Part shown: positions 7,509-18,115 of the stretch, piece by piece
Position numbering within the stretch: the stretch's first letter is position 1
How the letters are laid out: each line of letters opens with the position of its first letter
From: Virgibacillus litoralis
GTDB lineage: Bacteria; Bacillota; Bacilli; Bacillales; Amphibacillaceae
Length of the DNA stretch: 39,977 nt
NCBI RefSeq assembly: GCF_017873675.1
Contig: NZ_JAGGKK010000027.1
Coordinates: 1-39,977, forward strand
Reading direction: 5' to 3'
Program-made: the position numbers and the translations under genes
The notes under the pieces: model-generated
The model's database searches: none
Told to the model about the DNA's origin: nothing
Seen by the model: only the letters and a program-made list of their open reading frames with translations

Positions 7509-10500
7509 TTATTTATCAGGATTCATATACCAACCAGGTTGCTTTTCAGTTGAACGGCTTCCATTAGGTACATATTCAAAGTGAATACCTTTACTGGTTA
7601 GTTCCTTTAAAGTTGGTTCGAGTTCCGATCCACCAACAACCCATAAACTTCCACCCTTAACCCGTTTATCAATAATATTTAACCCTTTAGATACTAAATA
7701 TTCAGTTAAGCTATCATTGGAATTTCGAGAATTACTAGCATTTTCTATATCAAATAATTTCATTTGTTGAGTATCAACAGAATCATCTTCAAATAATTTC
7801 ATTTGTTTTTCATTATCTGAACCCTCACTATTAGAGTAGCTTATAATACTCTGATATTCGTAAGATGACTCCTCGGGATTATCAATCATAGTCTGACGTT
7901 CCATATTACTATCCATACTACTTTCATCTAGATGTGGTTCAATCCTCATATCATCCAATTTCGCCCAGAGACTTTCCATTGCCTTCTTCCTGTTAAAATA
8001 AAATTCTCTACCCCGAATACGCCAAAACTTCCAACCAGCTCTCTCCAGTGACGCTTGACGTTGCTTATCTTCTTCAAATCTTTCAGGACCATGCCATTTC
8101 TCTCCGTCACATTCTACAGCAAGTCTATCGCGAATACCCTCAATGACAAGATCAATACGATATCCACCAACCTTAACTTGTGGAGTAACTTTATAACCTT
8201 TAGCTAAGATTAACTTTAGTACATCTACCTCAAAGGGAGAATCACATAACTTTTCTAAATCCTCTAGTTCTTCGTTGATCCTAGTGGGATTTTTGCTATA
8301 GCTTAATAAAGCGTATCTATAATCATCGCTTTTTAGCTCATTTGTATCAACTGAATGATATAATCGCATTTGATTCTTTGCGCGACTTGCCGCTACATTA
8401 TAACGCTGTTTTTCGCTAGGCTGAGTTAGTTTTCTGAAATTCCTATTCGGAGCAACTACCATTGAAAGGAATATAATGTCACGTTCATCTCCTTGTAATT
8501 CATAAGGGTTTCCACAGATAATTTTCCGGGAGACGTATTCAGCATCGCCTATTTTATCTCTTATTAAATTTTCGAGGAGTTTATGCTGCCTATTTCCTTG
8601 TAGCGTTATAACGCCAAAAGTCTGATTACTGTATTTCGAGTCATTAACAACTTCAAAAATATCGTTAGCGATTGCTTCAGCTTCAGGAAGGTTAATATCT
8701 TTATCTTTTTCATCATTATAACCATCGTTAACTTTAACTGCCATTACAGGTGGTTCAATTTTTTCTTCCTCCAACGGTAACCTTAAAGGTATCATTTCTC
8801 CGCCATAACTAAGGTCATTAGAGAACTGAATAATTTCAGGAACACATCTAAAATGTTCCCTCAGCATCAACTTTCCTTCCTTAGGAAAAGACTGTTCGGC
8901 TATTTCATATAAAGATATATTACCATCAAGCAAATCAGAATTTGGAATATCAGATAAATATCGATGAACTAATTCATTTACATCATCTTGATTAACACCT
9001 ATTGCTTGTGGACTGATTTGTTCATCGTCACCAACGACAATCATTCTTTTACCTCTTAATAGTACATTTGCCGAAAAAATGTCAGATTGACTGCTTTCAT
9101 CAAATATAACAACATCAAACTTATCGTTAGTAATCGGAAAGTTTTCAAGAACTTGTGTGATTGGCATTATCCATACCGGAATGGCACTTTGAGCATCCTT
9201 CATAGATTCTCTTATACTACTTAAATACCGTTTGTTTTTACCTGTTGCTTTACCATACCTCTTTATATAGGTCTTCCAAGAATTCAATGCTCTTTTTTCT
9301 TTTTCTGTTATTCTTTTAATTTGGCTTTCCCATGATGCATCCCTTACAATATCTTGAATCAATTTCCTTTGATTAGTCTTTTCATTTTCAATTAATTTTC
9401 TTAATTTAGTGGCATTAATATCTCTAGTCTCATCAAGCCATGTCCTTAGTTTTCTGAGTTCAAAAGAGTTTAAGTAGCAATCAGGATATTCCCATACTTT
9501 CCCAAGTGACATTTCGATCGACTTTTCAGTTAATGGAAGAATTTGATTCATTTTTGTTAATAATTCATAGAACCTACGAACATCTTTTTTCACTTCATAT
9601 AATTCTAATAAATGATTTAATAAGTAATTCCATTGAATAATATTTTCACTTTCAAAGGCACTAATAAAATCATGTATCAGTGAATGAGTACTATCCTTAT
9701 TACCAAAGGACTTTAAGTTTGATAATTCTTGGTGGTAAACTTCTGGCCATTCTTTATAATCCAAATATGCTTTAGCTTGCTTTATATCCGCTAACAAAGA
9801 ACTTACATCGTTAACTGAATATAAATCAACGTGATTGATTGACAACTTATCATCTATCTCATTCATTACTTCAAAAACTTTTATTACGGTTTTTAACTCT
9901 TTCAGTCGTTCTTCAAGAATATGTGGAAAACGTGCTGCATCCGGATCGATATTATACTGATTGATCTCATTTAAATTACCATTAATTATTCTTGCCGTTT
10001 CAGCCTTCAATTCTTCGTATTCAATATAATCATCAATGGGCTTAAAATCATCAATTGTTGATAATGGTTTATCGTTTAATATTGGATCTTCAAATAAATA
10101 TTTAGTTTGTTTACCTTTAAATAGGAAAAAGGCGAAATTAGGTTTTTTCCCACTTTTAATTCGTTCTTTTGCAATTGCAATATTTTCTTTTAGTTCGCTA
10201 AGTCCTTTCTCAGGAAGCTTCACCATATGGGTAACTAATCCATTATAATATTTAAACAATTTATTGCAGTTATCTTCCATGCTGTCCACTAAATCTTTCC
10301 AACGCTCTTCTCGTATTCCTCCTGCTCTCAAATCATTTAATAAGAGTTTATAACCCTCATCTTGTATAACATGTTTAAAATCTAAAATAGTGTTAAGAGA
10401 CTGGATATACTTTTCTATTTCAGTAATATCATAAGATAAATGAAGTGCATACAACTGTTTAGAACCTTCATCTTTGTTTTTTGATAATTTTTCACCTTCA

Positions 10501-12248
10501 TCAATGAGAGCTTTAAAGGATTGTTCATTTCTTAAATCCGCATCAATCTTTGGAAGTGTTTTGGAATATAATTTTAGATCCTCAGTACTTAATTGATCTC
10601 TTAAATTCCAAAGTTCCTTAAACTCAACTTCTTCCATTGGAAATTCAGCTTCCATATGTAAATCATCTAATAACCATTCATAATTTATATCTGTTTCAGA
10701 CAACTGTTTAGCTACTTCATACCTAAATAATTCCTCACCTTTATATTTTAATACAGAGCCTTCCTTTTCTGCATAATCTTTTAATTGATTTGTTAGACTC
10801 GCCTCTTTTTGTTTGCTCTCATGAAGCTCTTTAAGATTTAAATCAACACTCTTATTTAATTTATCAGTATCCAGTTCTCCCAATTTTTCACTAATTGTAT
10901 TAATGGATTTTTCAATTTCTTGTAAGGAATCTCTTCCACCACCCAATACTGGAACACATAAACCTTGAATTTCTTTTGGTATCTTACTTTTCAATACTCG
11001 TAAAGGGCTTTCTTTTTGACTTGTAATTAATACTCTTTTTCCTTCTGCTAAGAAATGAGAGACCAAGTTAGCTATTGTATGTGTCTTACCTGTTCCAGGT
11101 GGACCTTGTACCGTAACTCCATAATTCCTTTCAATTCTATTGACAATGTCCTTTTGTTGTTCATTAGACTCTAGTGGGAAAAATAATTGGTTTTTGGTAA
11201 AAGTATTATTGGCATCGGCATCAGTATCTGCTTCTGAAGAATCAGCAGGACTAAACTGTACTTCCTCCCCCAGAATTGACTTAACAGCTTCATTCAATTC
11301 TATGCGACCAGAATCTATACCCTCAATAATATTTTCAAGGTCGTCACGTAATACACGAGTATTTTTAACTCTAAAAATAAAAATAGTGTCATCATAAATA
11401 ACTGGTGTATTACGATTTTCCATTTCTTCATCAGGCTCTTTATATTCACCGTTTGCATCAATTGTATGAACGAATTGAGTTAATAAATCCGTAATATCAT
11501 CTTTTATATCGAATGTTTTTAAACTATTTAAAATCTCATCAACCCTATTTTTATTCGGCAATCGAACACCAGATAACATTTCACGTTCTACATTATTCAT
11601 TTCATCTATTCTACTTGCTGTTATTACACCCTTTTCAGCATCTAAATCTAACTCTAATTTTTGTGTTAATAAGGGAGAGCGAATAAGGCCAACTTTTTTA
11701 TCTGGGTGATTCCAGGTTAAGATACCCCTACCAAAAACTAATTCAAGTGATTCGCCTTCACGATCAAAGCGAGATACTAAGTCAAAGAACTCATTATATA
11801 ATTTTTCAAGTTTCTTTTTCTCTTTTAAATTTTCCGACCATTCTTTCCATCTGATAATAAAGTTATGATATAGCTTAACTCTCTCTTCATCATCTTCAAA
11901 TGCTTCAGAGCTCTCTTCACCATGTTCATTTATATACCTTTTTTGAGTTTCATGATTGAGGAATGCATTTTCATTGTTTATGTTAAAAGCCAACCACTCT
12001 TTAATTGTTTCATTAGGATAAGGAGGAATTTTCTCTTCTCTTCTAATTTGTGGCTTTTGTATTTCTAAGAATGTATCTGAGTCATCCAATTCATCACCGA
12101 CATTACAGCCTTCAACATCCTTTAAGTCATTAGGGGTCCAGTGTTTTTCAAAACCACGATAGTCTCTTATAACTTTTCCAGTAAGTTTCGTTAACTCTAG
12201 TAGATATTCGTAAAACCTTTTCTCTTTAGGTATGCTACTGATTTGCAC
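7509..12248 (-). CDS. SF1 (Upf1-like) helicase fused to a DUF559-like nuclease
   Basis: The GTG start at 12248 has AGAGGTGA just upstream. The 1579-residue protein has an N-terminal non-catalytic region, then GPPGTGKT (382-389, Walker A) and a long helical insertion (about 430-1000). Around residue 1045 FDVVIFDESSQSD marks Walker B, followed by VVGDDEQISPQ (motif III) and YNVAASRAKNQM (motif VI); this is the AAA_11/AAA_12 helicase pattern. Near 1360-1430 a Vsr/DUF559-like PD-(D/E)xK nuclease follows (RIDLVIEG, LAVECDGEKWHG, WRIRGREFY). The last 65 residues (SLWVVGGSELEP, ending PGWYMNPDK) form a small module I cannot name. It follows the BREX helicase by 118 bases on the same strand. DNA unwinding plus cleavage in phage defence is inferred. 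Confidence 0.8.
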   Translation of the reverse strand: MQISSIPKEKRFYEYLLELTKLTGKVIRDYRGFEKHWTPNDLKDVEGCNVGDELDDSDTFLEIQKPQIRREEKIPPYPNETIKEWLAFNINNENAFLNHETQKRYINEHGEESSEAFEDDEERVKLYHNFIIRWKEWSENLKEKKKLEKLYNEFFDLVSRFDREGESLELVFGRGILTWNHPDKKVGLIRSPLLTQKLELDLDAEKGVITASRIDEMNNVEREMLSGVRLPNKNRVDEILNSLKTFDIKDDITDLLTQFVHTIDANGEYKEPDEEMENRNTPVIYDDTIFIFRVKNTRVLRDDLENIIEGIDSGRIELNEAVKSILGEEVQFSPADSSEADTDADANNTFTKNQLFFPLESNEQQKDIVNRIERNYGVTVQGPPGTGKTHTIANLVSHFLAEGKRVLITSQKESPLRVLKSKIPKEIQGLCVPVLGGGRDSLQEIEKSINTISEKLGELDTDKLNKSVDLNLKELHESKQKEASLTNQLKDYAEKEGSVLKYKGEELFRYEVAKQLSETDINYEWLLDDLHMEAEFPMEEVEFKELWNLRDQLSTEDLKLYSKTLPKIDADLRNEQSFKALIDEGEKLSKNKDEGSKQLYALHLSYDITEIEKYIQSLNTILDFKHVIQDEGYKLLLNDLRAGGIREERWKDLVDSMEDNCNKLFKYYNGLVTHMVKLPEKGLSELKENIAIAKERIKSGKKPNFAFFLFKGKQTKYLFEDPILNDKPLSTIDDFKPIDDYIEYEELKAETARIINGNLNEINQYNIDPDAARFPHILEERLKELKTVIKVFEVMNEIDDKLSINHVDLYSVNDVSSLLADIKQAKAYLDYKEWPEVYHQELSNLKSFGNKDSTHSLIHDFISAFESENIIQWNYLLNHLLELYEVKKDVRRFYELLTKMNQILPLTEKSIEMSLGKVWEYPDCYLNSFELRKLRTWLDETRDINATKLRKLIENEKTNQRKLIQDIVRDASWESQIKRITEKEKRALNSWKTYIKRYGKATGKNKRYLSSIRESMKDAQSAIPVWIMPITQVLENFPITNDKFDVVIFDESSQSDIFSANVLLRGKRMIVVGDDEQISPQAIGVNQDDVNELVHRYLSDIPNSDLLDGNISLYEIAEQSFPKEGKLMLREHFRCVPEIIQFSNDLSYGGEMIPLRLPLEEEKIEPPVMAVKVNDGYNDEKDKDINLPEAEAIANDIFEVVNDSKYSNQTFGVITLQGNRQHKLLENLIRDKIGDAEYVSRKIICGNPYELQGDERDIIFLSMVVAPNRNFRKLTQPSEKQRYNVAASRAKNQMRLYHSVDTNELKSDDYRYALLSYSKNPTRINEELEDLEKLCDSPFEVDVLKLILAKGYKVTPQVKVGGYRIDLVIEGIRDRLAVECDGEKWHGPERFEEDKQRQASLERAGWKFWRIRGREFYFNRKKAMESLWAKLDDMRIEPHLDESSMDSNMERQTMIDNPEESSYEYQSIISYSNSEGSDNEKQMKLFEDDSVDTQQMKLFDIENASNSRNSNDSLTEYLVSKGLNIIDKRVKGGSLWVVGGSELEPTLKELTSKGIHFEYVPNGSRSTEKQPGWYMNPDK

Positions 12249-12366
12249 TAAATCACCTCTTTAGAACCAACTATTTATTTATATTTTACAGTAATTTACT
12301 TATAATTTAAAAAGTATAATTTATAGCGTGGTTTTTCATAATATCTTTCCGCTCATAATCTCTTTT

Positions 12367-15300
12367 TTATAATAATAGACCTTGCTCTAAGCGATGTTCA
12401 GTAATTTCTCTTTCTATAACCTCATACACATACACCTGACTCTTAATTAGCTCATAATCCTCTTCATCCAATTGTTGTTTAAATGAGTGTATATCATCTG
12501 TAACAACAATCAAACGACTATCGCCATCCACTTCCTCGCTTATGAAATCAACCAAACCAAATGCAGGTTGTGTTCTGACGTTCATTCTGCCATGTTTTAA
12601 TTCATAATCCTCAATTAAACTTATATTGTCTTCAGGTACAACTCGACCATTGTTACCACCATTTGGCTTAACTTTAAATTGGGCTATTCGTTTAACAGGC
12701 TTCAATTGAATTGATCGTTCACGGTCAATTTCATTTAATCGTTCTTTGCTTCGGTCTTCCATTTCATCGATTTGGGCATATGTTTGATTAATTAGAGCGC
12801 TGTTTTTACCTTCAACGTTTTCTTCTTGGTAATTTTTTAAACGTTCTTGCAACGTTTCCATTTGATCCTCAAATGACTTTCTTAAGAAAACGCGTTTTCG
12901 ATTGGCATAGTCTTCGCGCTTTCGCTGAATCGTTTTGAGTAGTTTTCTTGCATGTTGAATCACTTGTCGTTTAATATCTTGTTCTTCATTGCTATACGTG
13001 TTTGTGACATCTAGTGATCGATTAAACAGTAAATAAGGTGATATTTGAACAAACTCACCGTTGCCACGTTTCCCTGTTAACATTAACTTTTGGTCAAGCT
13101 CTCGGCCATTACCATCAACAATTGTCACTTGATTCAATTCCATTGTCATAGATTCTGGAATGGACGTTTGAACTTCATACAATGGTAGAACAGCTTGTTG
13201 CAGCTCCTTCGCTGTTAATCTCATCACCAAACTAAATAATGCGTCATCATTTTCAACCATTGACAATGTTTCTGTTTCCTTTGATGCTGTTAATGCAAAC
13301 CGAATAGATTCATCAAAATTAAACATTAACTTCTGATCACGTGCAAAGTCTCTTATTCTTTTTGGAAATCGATCAATACGGGCTGTAGTTTGATCTGCAG
13401 ATATACTTGTTCTTGTTCTCGTATTTTCTAAACCATTCACAACGAACTTCCCATAAAAGCGACTCGGAATACTGTGAACGGAAACCTCATCGAAAGATCG
13501 CTTCGCACCTGGTAGATCAAAGTTATCATCTAATCGTTCATTTTGAGTGAGTTCCAATAATCGTTTATGTTCTTCCGATAATGACTTCTCCATATGTTCA
13601 ATCACTTCATTCAAATCTTCACGTCCTGTGATAGCTTGTTCCATGATGGAAGATAAATCAGCTTGACGGTCTTCGAGAACTTCACCTACAAAATCATAGA
13701 CCAAGTCTTGTCCAAGGTCTTCTCGCATTTGTTCCATTTTAGTTAATAATCGAGTTAGCACGTCACCTTCTCTTGTATTCGTGGCAACTAAATTAAAAAC
13801 AAACACTTCATTCTTCTGTCCAATACGGTGGATACGTCCCATTCGTTGCTCTAATCGATTGGGATTCCAAGGAATATCGTAATTGACCATTTGATTACAA
13901 AATTGTAAGTTGATCGATTCTCCACCTGCATCAGTTGCAATCATAATTTGAACTTCATTTCGAAACTTCTCTACTTCTTCTTGTCGTCTATCCATCGAGA
14001 AGTCACCAACAATTTTTGCTATATCAGGGACATAGGCTTTCAATTTCTTTTCTAAGTAGTTTAACGTATCCTTAGATTCCGTAAATATTAAAATTTTCTC
14101 ACCTTGAGCTAACACACCGCCAGCGCCAAATAGTGTTTTTTCAAGTTCTAAAAATTTACGCTCATTTTGATTTTGTCTAATAACATTAGCTTTTCGAATC
14201 AGTTGATCTAACATCTCAATTTCGACTTGTAATTCATCAAAATCAATTTCTTCAAATTCGCCTTCAGCGTATGCTTCGATTAATTCCTGTTCCTCAAGCG
14301 AACTATCTTCATAGTCTTCATAGTCCATTATCATTTGTTGTACTCTTTGCCCTGTTTCTAATACCTTTTGAAGACGTTCTTTCCGACGTACTAGAGATAA
14401 ATAAATCGCTTCAACTGAAGAGCTTAATCGCCTTTGTAGAATCATCATGGCAAAAGCAACATTAGGTTTATTATGTTGCTTTGCACGATTGAAATAGTGT
14501 CTGACATATTCCGTGACTGCATCATATAAATCAATCTCAGCAGGACTCAGATTAAAACCTAATGTTTTGGTCGTTCGTTTGGGAAAGATTGGTGTCCCAT
14601 CAAAATTAACCATATTTTCCTTTAAACGACGTACTACATAAGGGTTACTTTTTTCAAAAATAGCATCACTACGATTTAGTTGAGAAAAAATATCGTGGTC
14701 CACCAAACTCATTAAATGTCTAAAGTTCTCTTTATCACCCTTGTGGGGGGTGGCAGTTAACAGAAGACAATGTTCTGTATGTCTTAATAAATTCTCACCC
14801 AATTGAAACATCTTTGTCCGCTTTACTTTGCGCTTCTTTTGGCCAACCGTATATGCAGCCATCTTATGGGCCTCGTCAACAATGACGAAATCAAAATGGG
14901 CGTTCAAGATCATATTTTTAATATCTTCACGAGAAGCCCAATACATCGATGCAATCACTTGTTGATGCATATCAAAGGGATTGATTTCACCTGATGCTTT
15001 TAAATAATCGCGAGTGATGATCACAAAATCTTCATCAAACTTCTCTTTTAACTCTGCTTGCCACTGTTTTAACACGAGAGGTGGTACTAGTATTAATGTT
15101 TTTCGAATCATGTTACGTGCTTTTAATTCACGGATGAGCATACCAGACATAATGGTTTTACCGGCGCCAGGGTCATCTGCCAACAGATAACGCACTTGAG
15201 GTGCTTGCAACATCTTGCTATAAACGGCTTCGATTTGGTGTGGCAATGGAATTAAATTCTTATTTCCGCGAACCCGTGAGTGAGAGTACTCTTTTTCAGT

Positions 15301-15543
15301 TTTTAGCACTTGATACTGCAAGTAGTGTTGAAATCGATTCTTCAATTGATTGGACGCTTCATCTTCAGAATAATGCTCGACTTCTTGTAGTTGGTATTTT
15401 TCCAAGTAATTCTCGAAGAATTGATTCGACTCTCTTCCCACAGCCTCAACTAAATACAAATCCTCATCTATGCTTTCGACATGTTTAATTTGAACGGGTT
15501 CGGGCCAAAACGAAGCACCTACAATTTCACCTTTTTTAAGCAC
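12367..15543 (-). CDS. brxHII: BrxHII-type SNF2 helicase of BREX
   Basis: GTG start with AGAAGGTG five bases upstream; 1058 residues. An N-terminal SH3-like stretch (KKGEIVGASFWPEPVQI) is followed by SNF2-family helicase motifs: PHQIEAV (101-107), DDPGAGKT (123-130), VDEAHK (about 222-227), LLLTATPHKGD and QRMGRIHRIGQ (about 565-575). The C-terminal 400 residues are charged and coiled. The protein is of the COG0553 type used as BrxHII in some BREX types; DISARM DrmD is a relative, but the neighbours pglZ and brxC settle the context. It lies 26 bases after pglZ, in the position where type 1 BREX carries brxL. It probably translocates on DNA for BREX; mechanism not known. Confidence 0.85.
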   Translation of the reverse strand: MLKKGEIVGASFWPEPVQIKHVESIDEDLYLVEAVGRESNQFFENYLEKYQLQEVEHYSEDEASNQLKNRFQHYLQYQVLKTEKEYSHSRVRGNKNLIPLPHQIEAVYSKMLQAPQVRYLLADDPGAGKTIMSGMLIRELKARNMIRKTLILVPPLVLKQWQAELKEKFDEDFVIITRDYLKASGEINPFDMHQQVIASMYWASREDIKNMILNAHFDFVIVDEAHKMAAYTVGQKKRKVKRTKMFQLGENLLRHTEHCLLLTATPHKGDKENFRHLMSLVDHDIFSQLNRSDAIFEKSNPYVVRRLKENMVNFDGTPIFPKRTTKTLGFNLSPAEIDLYDAVTEYVRHYFNRAKQHNKPNVAFAMMILQRRLSSSVEAIYLSLVRRKERLQKVLETGQRVQQMIMDYEDYEDSSLEEQELIEAYAEGEFEEIDFDELQVEIEMLDQLIRKANVIRQNQNERKFLELEKTLFGAGGVLAQGEKILIFTESKDTLNYLEKKLKAYVPDIAKIVGDFSMDRRQEEVEKFRNEVQIMIATDAGGESINLQFCNQMVNYDIPWNPNRLEQRMGRIHRIGQKNEVFVFNLVATNTREGDVLTRLLTKMEQMREDLGQDLVYDFVGEVLEDRQADLSSIMEQAITGREDLNEVIEHMEKSLSEEHKRLLELTQNERLDDNFDLPGAKRSFDEVSVHSIPSRFYGKFVVNGLENTRTRTSISADQTTARIDRFPKRIRDFARDQKLMFNFDESIRFALTASKETETLSMVENDDALFSLVMRLTAKELQQAVLPLYEVQTSIPESMTMELNQVTIVDGNGRELDQKLMLTGKRGNGEFVQISPYLLFNRSLDVTNTYSNEEQDIKRQVIQHARKLLKTIQRKREDYANRKRVFLRKSFEDQMETLQERLKNYQEENVEGKNSALINQTYAQIDEMEDRSKERLNEIDRERSIQLKPVKRIAQFKVKPNGGNNGRVVPEDNISLIEDYELKHGRMNVRTQPAFGLVDFISEEVDGDSRLIVVTDDIHSFKQQLDEEDYELIKSQVYVYEVIEREITEHRLEQGLLL

Positions 15544-15569
15544 AATAACACCTTCTTTTTCTTCTCAAC

Positions 15570-18065
15570 TTAATACAATGCTTCATATAAACGTAAAACA
15601 AATTCCTCTTCTAAATATGGTTCATAACCTTTTTTCGTCACTGTTTCGATTTTCAGCTTACATGTTTCGCCAATTTTATAATGTTTTTCAACTAAGTTGA
15701 ATTCAACTTTTCTGTTACGTTCTCGGTTTTCGCCTTTTAAGTCAAACACAAGTTCAACTTCATTCGAAATTCGTTCATCACCTTGGTAAAAAGCTGCACG
15801 GACCTTACGTGACGTGTATTCATCGGAAACACTTTGTTCTTGGTAGAATGAAATCGGAACACGATAATTCGTAATGACCTTATTAATCATCGCTACGGCC
15901 AGGTTAACTGGATGCGCCTTTTCTATACGTCGATATTCAATTAATGGAACAACGGCCTCTTGGGGTAAAGCTCCCCCATGAATGAACTGGAGACCGCCTC
16001 CGGTTTTGAATCTGTTTAGACTTTTTGCAAGAACGACTTCGGCATTTTTAAGTGGGCTCTGGCGCTCCGTTAACTTGAATGCCCCCTCTGGAACTGACAA
16101 CTGATGACCAATCGCAAAACGACGACTGCCATCGATTACTTTGCCATCCACAGATGGAATTTTTCCATGTTCTTCAATTTGTTTAAATTGAAATAAGAAG
16201 CCATGATCTGCGGTTATAAAGATGCGCTTTGCTTGAAGACGGGATAAACGATCAACTGCATAATGTAAATCTTTAATCGTATTTTGAACAGCTTCATATG
16301 TTTCATGTTCCGTTTTGTTTGAGTCGCCATGTGCATCAATACGGTCATGATATAAATAAACCAATCGTTTTCCTCTTAATAACTGCTCTGCTTCACTTGA
16401 CTTCATACTTAACAGGTCTTTTAATTTTAAAGCTTCTGTCTGCGGTTCGACCGTTTTCAGTATCTTAAGACGGTTATCCATTCCTTTTGTTGATTTTCCG
16501 TCAGCATTAACTACACCTTTTTCATCAACTTCAAGTTTACGATGAGGTAATAATGATGCCATGCCTAATTGCGTATAAGTAGGGAAACTTGCTGCCATCG
16601 GTTCAATATCTGATGTACCGTTCTCACGCTCGGTTAACTGCTCATGAAGCTCATAAGCCGCTTCATATCGCAATGCATCTGAGATAATCACAAAAACTCT
16701 GGTATTTTCTTTTTCTAGAATCGGAAGGATTTTCTTGGCAAAAAATGTGCGTTGTGGCATTAATTTCGATACGTAACCATCTTCTAATTTGAAATTCATC
16801 TCATCTGCAATTCGACGCAAATACTCATTTTCATACCAATTTGTTAAGCGACTCGCAATTTCTTCAAGCCTGTCTTTTGTATCAAGATGAGTAAAATGAT
16901 ACATAAAATGACGATAGGTCTGATCAATTTCGTATAGATGCTTAGCATAACTCCCGTAATAATCCGTCTCTTGTTGCATTCGATTAACGACAGCTTTTAA
17001 CTTCTCCATTCGTACAGCTTCGTATAATGTTTCATATAAGGAATTCAGTTTTCCTTTTGAACCCCAGTGTGTCCTAAGGCGCTGATCAATCAACGATAAA
17101 CGGTCATCAACATTAATCGTTTGATGATAGAGTTCATCAATACACTTCTCAATCATCAAAGCATCGACCACGGGGAATGTTTCAACCAACGAATAGTTCT
17201 CAATATCTTGATTAGCTAACTGATTCCTCACATGATAACGCTTTTCCCATTCTTTAATTTGTTCTTCTAGCACACTACGATCACCGTGCTGTAACCATTC
17301 TTCAACGAATAGCGAACAAACATTAGGAGAAGACGATGCCCATTGTTTGTCCCATTCTTCTACCGTAAAATTGACACTTTGTTTAAAGTGTTGATAGATT
17401 AATGCGTTTAATAGCTCGACTAGTGGTTCTTCAGCACGTTCTAATGTCACACCAAAATACCGACAGATGATTTCAAACGTACGTTCTAAAGAAAAATTGC
17501 GCTTAAGTTGCTTCAAGAAGTCATTGTCTTCCATATGGAAACCATTGATAAGTAGCTGGCGGGAAATAACTTTTATATCAGGTACAGATGCCTTGACTAA
17601 TACAGCCAAAATACTCAGTTCAAACTGGTAATCACCAGCTTCTTCAGGTAATAATCTACCCAACTTTCTTTTACGCTCTTGGCTATCGAAAAATAAAGGA
17701 TATTGTTCCATCATTGGACGTAACACATGATCAGATACTTGTAAGTCTTCAGATAAAATGGCTGTCTCATCTGCCTTAAATTCCGTACTGTAAGCTAAAA
17801 TATCCAACAACATATTATCCTTGTCATTTGGTCTAGGTGCATCAGAATAAATTAGGAATGAATCAGTTGTGCGTTGAATTTCTAGTTCCACTTTTAACTG
17901 AAAAAAGTTCCGGTCAGTTAAATGTCTAACCTCAATATCACCTAACTGTGCTACTAGTTCATCTATGCTCACCTGCTGCTGTGGATCATACCAAAAAACA
18001 ATCGCTCGTTCTTTGTTGGCCTTCTCTTGTTGTATTTTATCCTGTAACTTTTCAATCACATTCAC
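15570..18065 (-). CDS. pglZ: BREX phosphatase-domain protein PglZ
   Basis: I chose the GTG at 18065 (831 residues, MNVIEKLQDK), six bases after GAGGTG; an upstream in-frame GTG at 18074 sits inside that ribosome site. The PglZ/alkaline-phosphatase-like core is recognisable: FVIISDALRYE near residue 458, PTYTQLGMASLLPH near 495 (the conserved threonine region) and ITADHGFLFQ near 620 (metal-binding D and H). The N-terminal 450 residues are the usual helical part, and length is normal for BREX PglZ. It lies between the second pglX and brxHII. PglZ is required for both BREX methylation and phage exclusion in characterised systems; its substrate is not settled. Confidence 0.93.
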   Translation of the reverse strand: MNVIEKLQDKIQQEKANKERAIVFWYDPQQQVSIDELVAQLGDIEVRHLTDRNFFQLKVELEIQRTTDSFLIYSDAPRPNDKDNMLLDILAYSTEFKADETAILSEDLQVSDHVLRPMMEQYPLFFDSQERKRKLGRLLPEEAGDYQFELSILAVLVKASVPDIKVISRQLLINGFHMEDNDFLKQLKRNFSLERTFEIICRYFGVTLERAEEPLVELLNALIYQHFKQSVNFTVEEWDKQWASSSPNVCSLFVEEWLQHGDRSVLEEQIKEWEKRYHVRNQLANQDIENYSLVETFPVVDALMIEKCIDELYHQTINVDDRLSLIDQRLRTHWGSKGKLNSLYETLYEAVRMEKLKAVVNRMQQETDYYGSYAKHLYEIDQTYRHFMYHFTHLDTKDRLEEIASRLTNWYENEYLRRIADEMNFKLEDGYVSKLMPQRTFFAKKILPILEKENTRVFVIISDALRYEAAYELHEQLTERENGTSDIEPMAASFPTYTQLGMASLLPHRKLEVDEKGVVNADGKSTKGMDNRLKILKTVEPQTEALKLKDLLSMKSSEAEQLLRGKRLVYLYHDRIDAHGDSNKTEHETYEAVQNTIKDLHYAVDRLSRLQAKRIFITADHGFLFQFKQIEEHGKIPSVDGKVIDGSRRFAIGHQLSVPEGAFKLTERQSPLKNAEVVLAKSLNRFKTGGGLQFIHGGALPQEAVVPLIEYRRIEKAHPVNLAVAMINKVITNYRVPISFYQEQSVSDEYTSRKVRAAFYQGDERISNEVELVFDLKGENRERNRKVEFNLVEKHYKIGETCKLKIETVTKKGYEPYLEEEFVLRLYEALY

Positions 18066-18090
18066 GGCTTTCACCTCATTATGTAAAGAG

Positions 18091-18111
18091 AAAGAGGGAA
18101 ATCCCCTCTTT
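18091..18111. other. intercistronic hairpin between pglX and pglZ
   Basis: AAAGAGGG (18091-18098) pairs perfectly with CCCTCTTT (18104-18111). It stands a few bases after the pglX stop and before the pglZ ribosome site. The leftward flank is CTCTTTACAT, not a real U-tract, so mRNA processing or partial termination is more likely than a full terminator. Confidence 0.45.
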
Positions 18112-18115
18112 TCTG

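Noticed and set aside
12367-18065. DISARM (SNF2 helicase of the DrmD kind near a methyltransferase)
   Set aside because: PglZ, BrxC, BrxA and BrxB are all present and no drmA, drmB or drmC gene is seen, so BREX explains the helicase.
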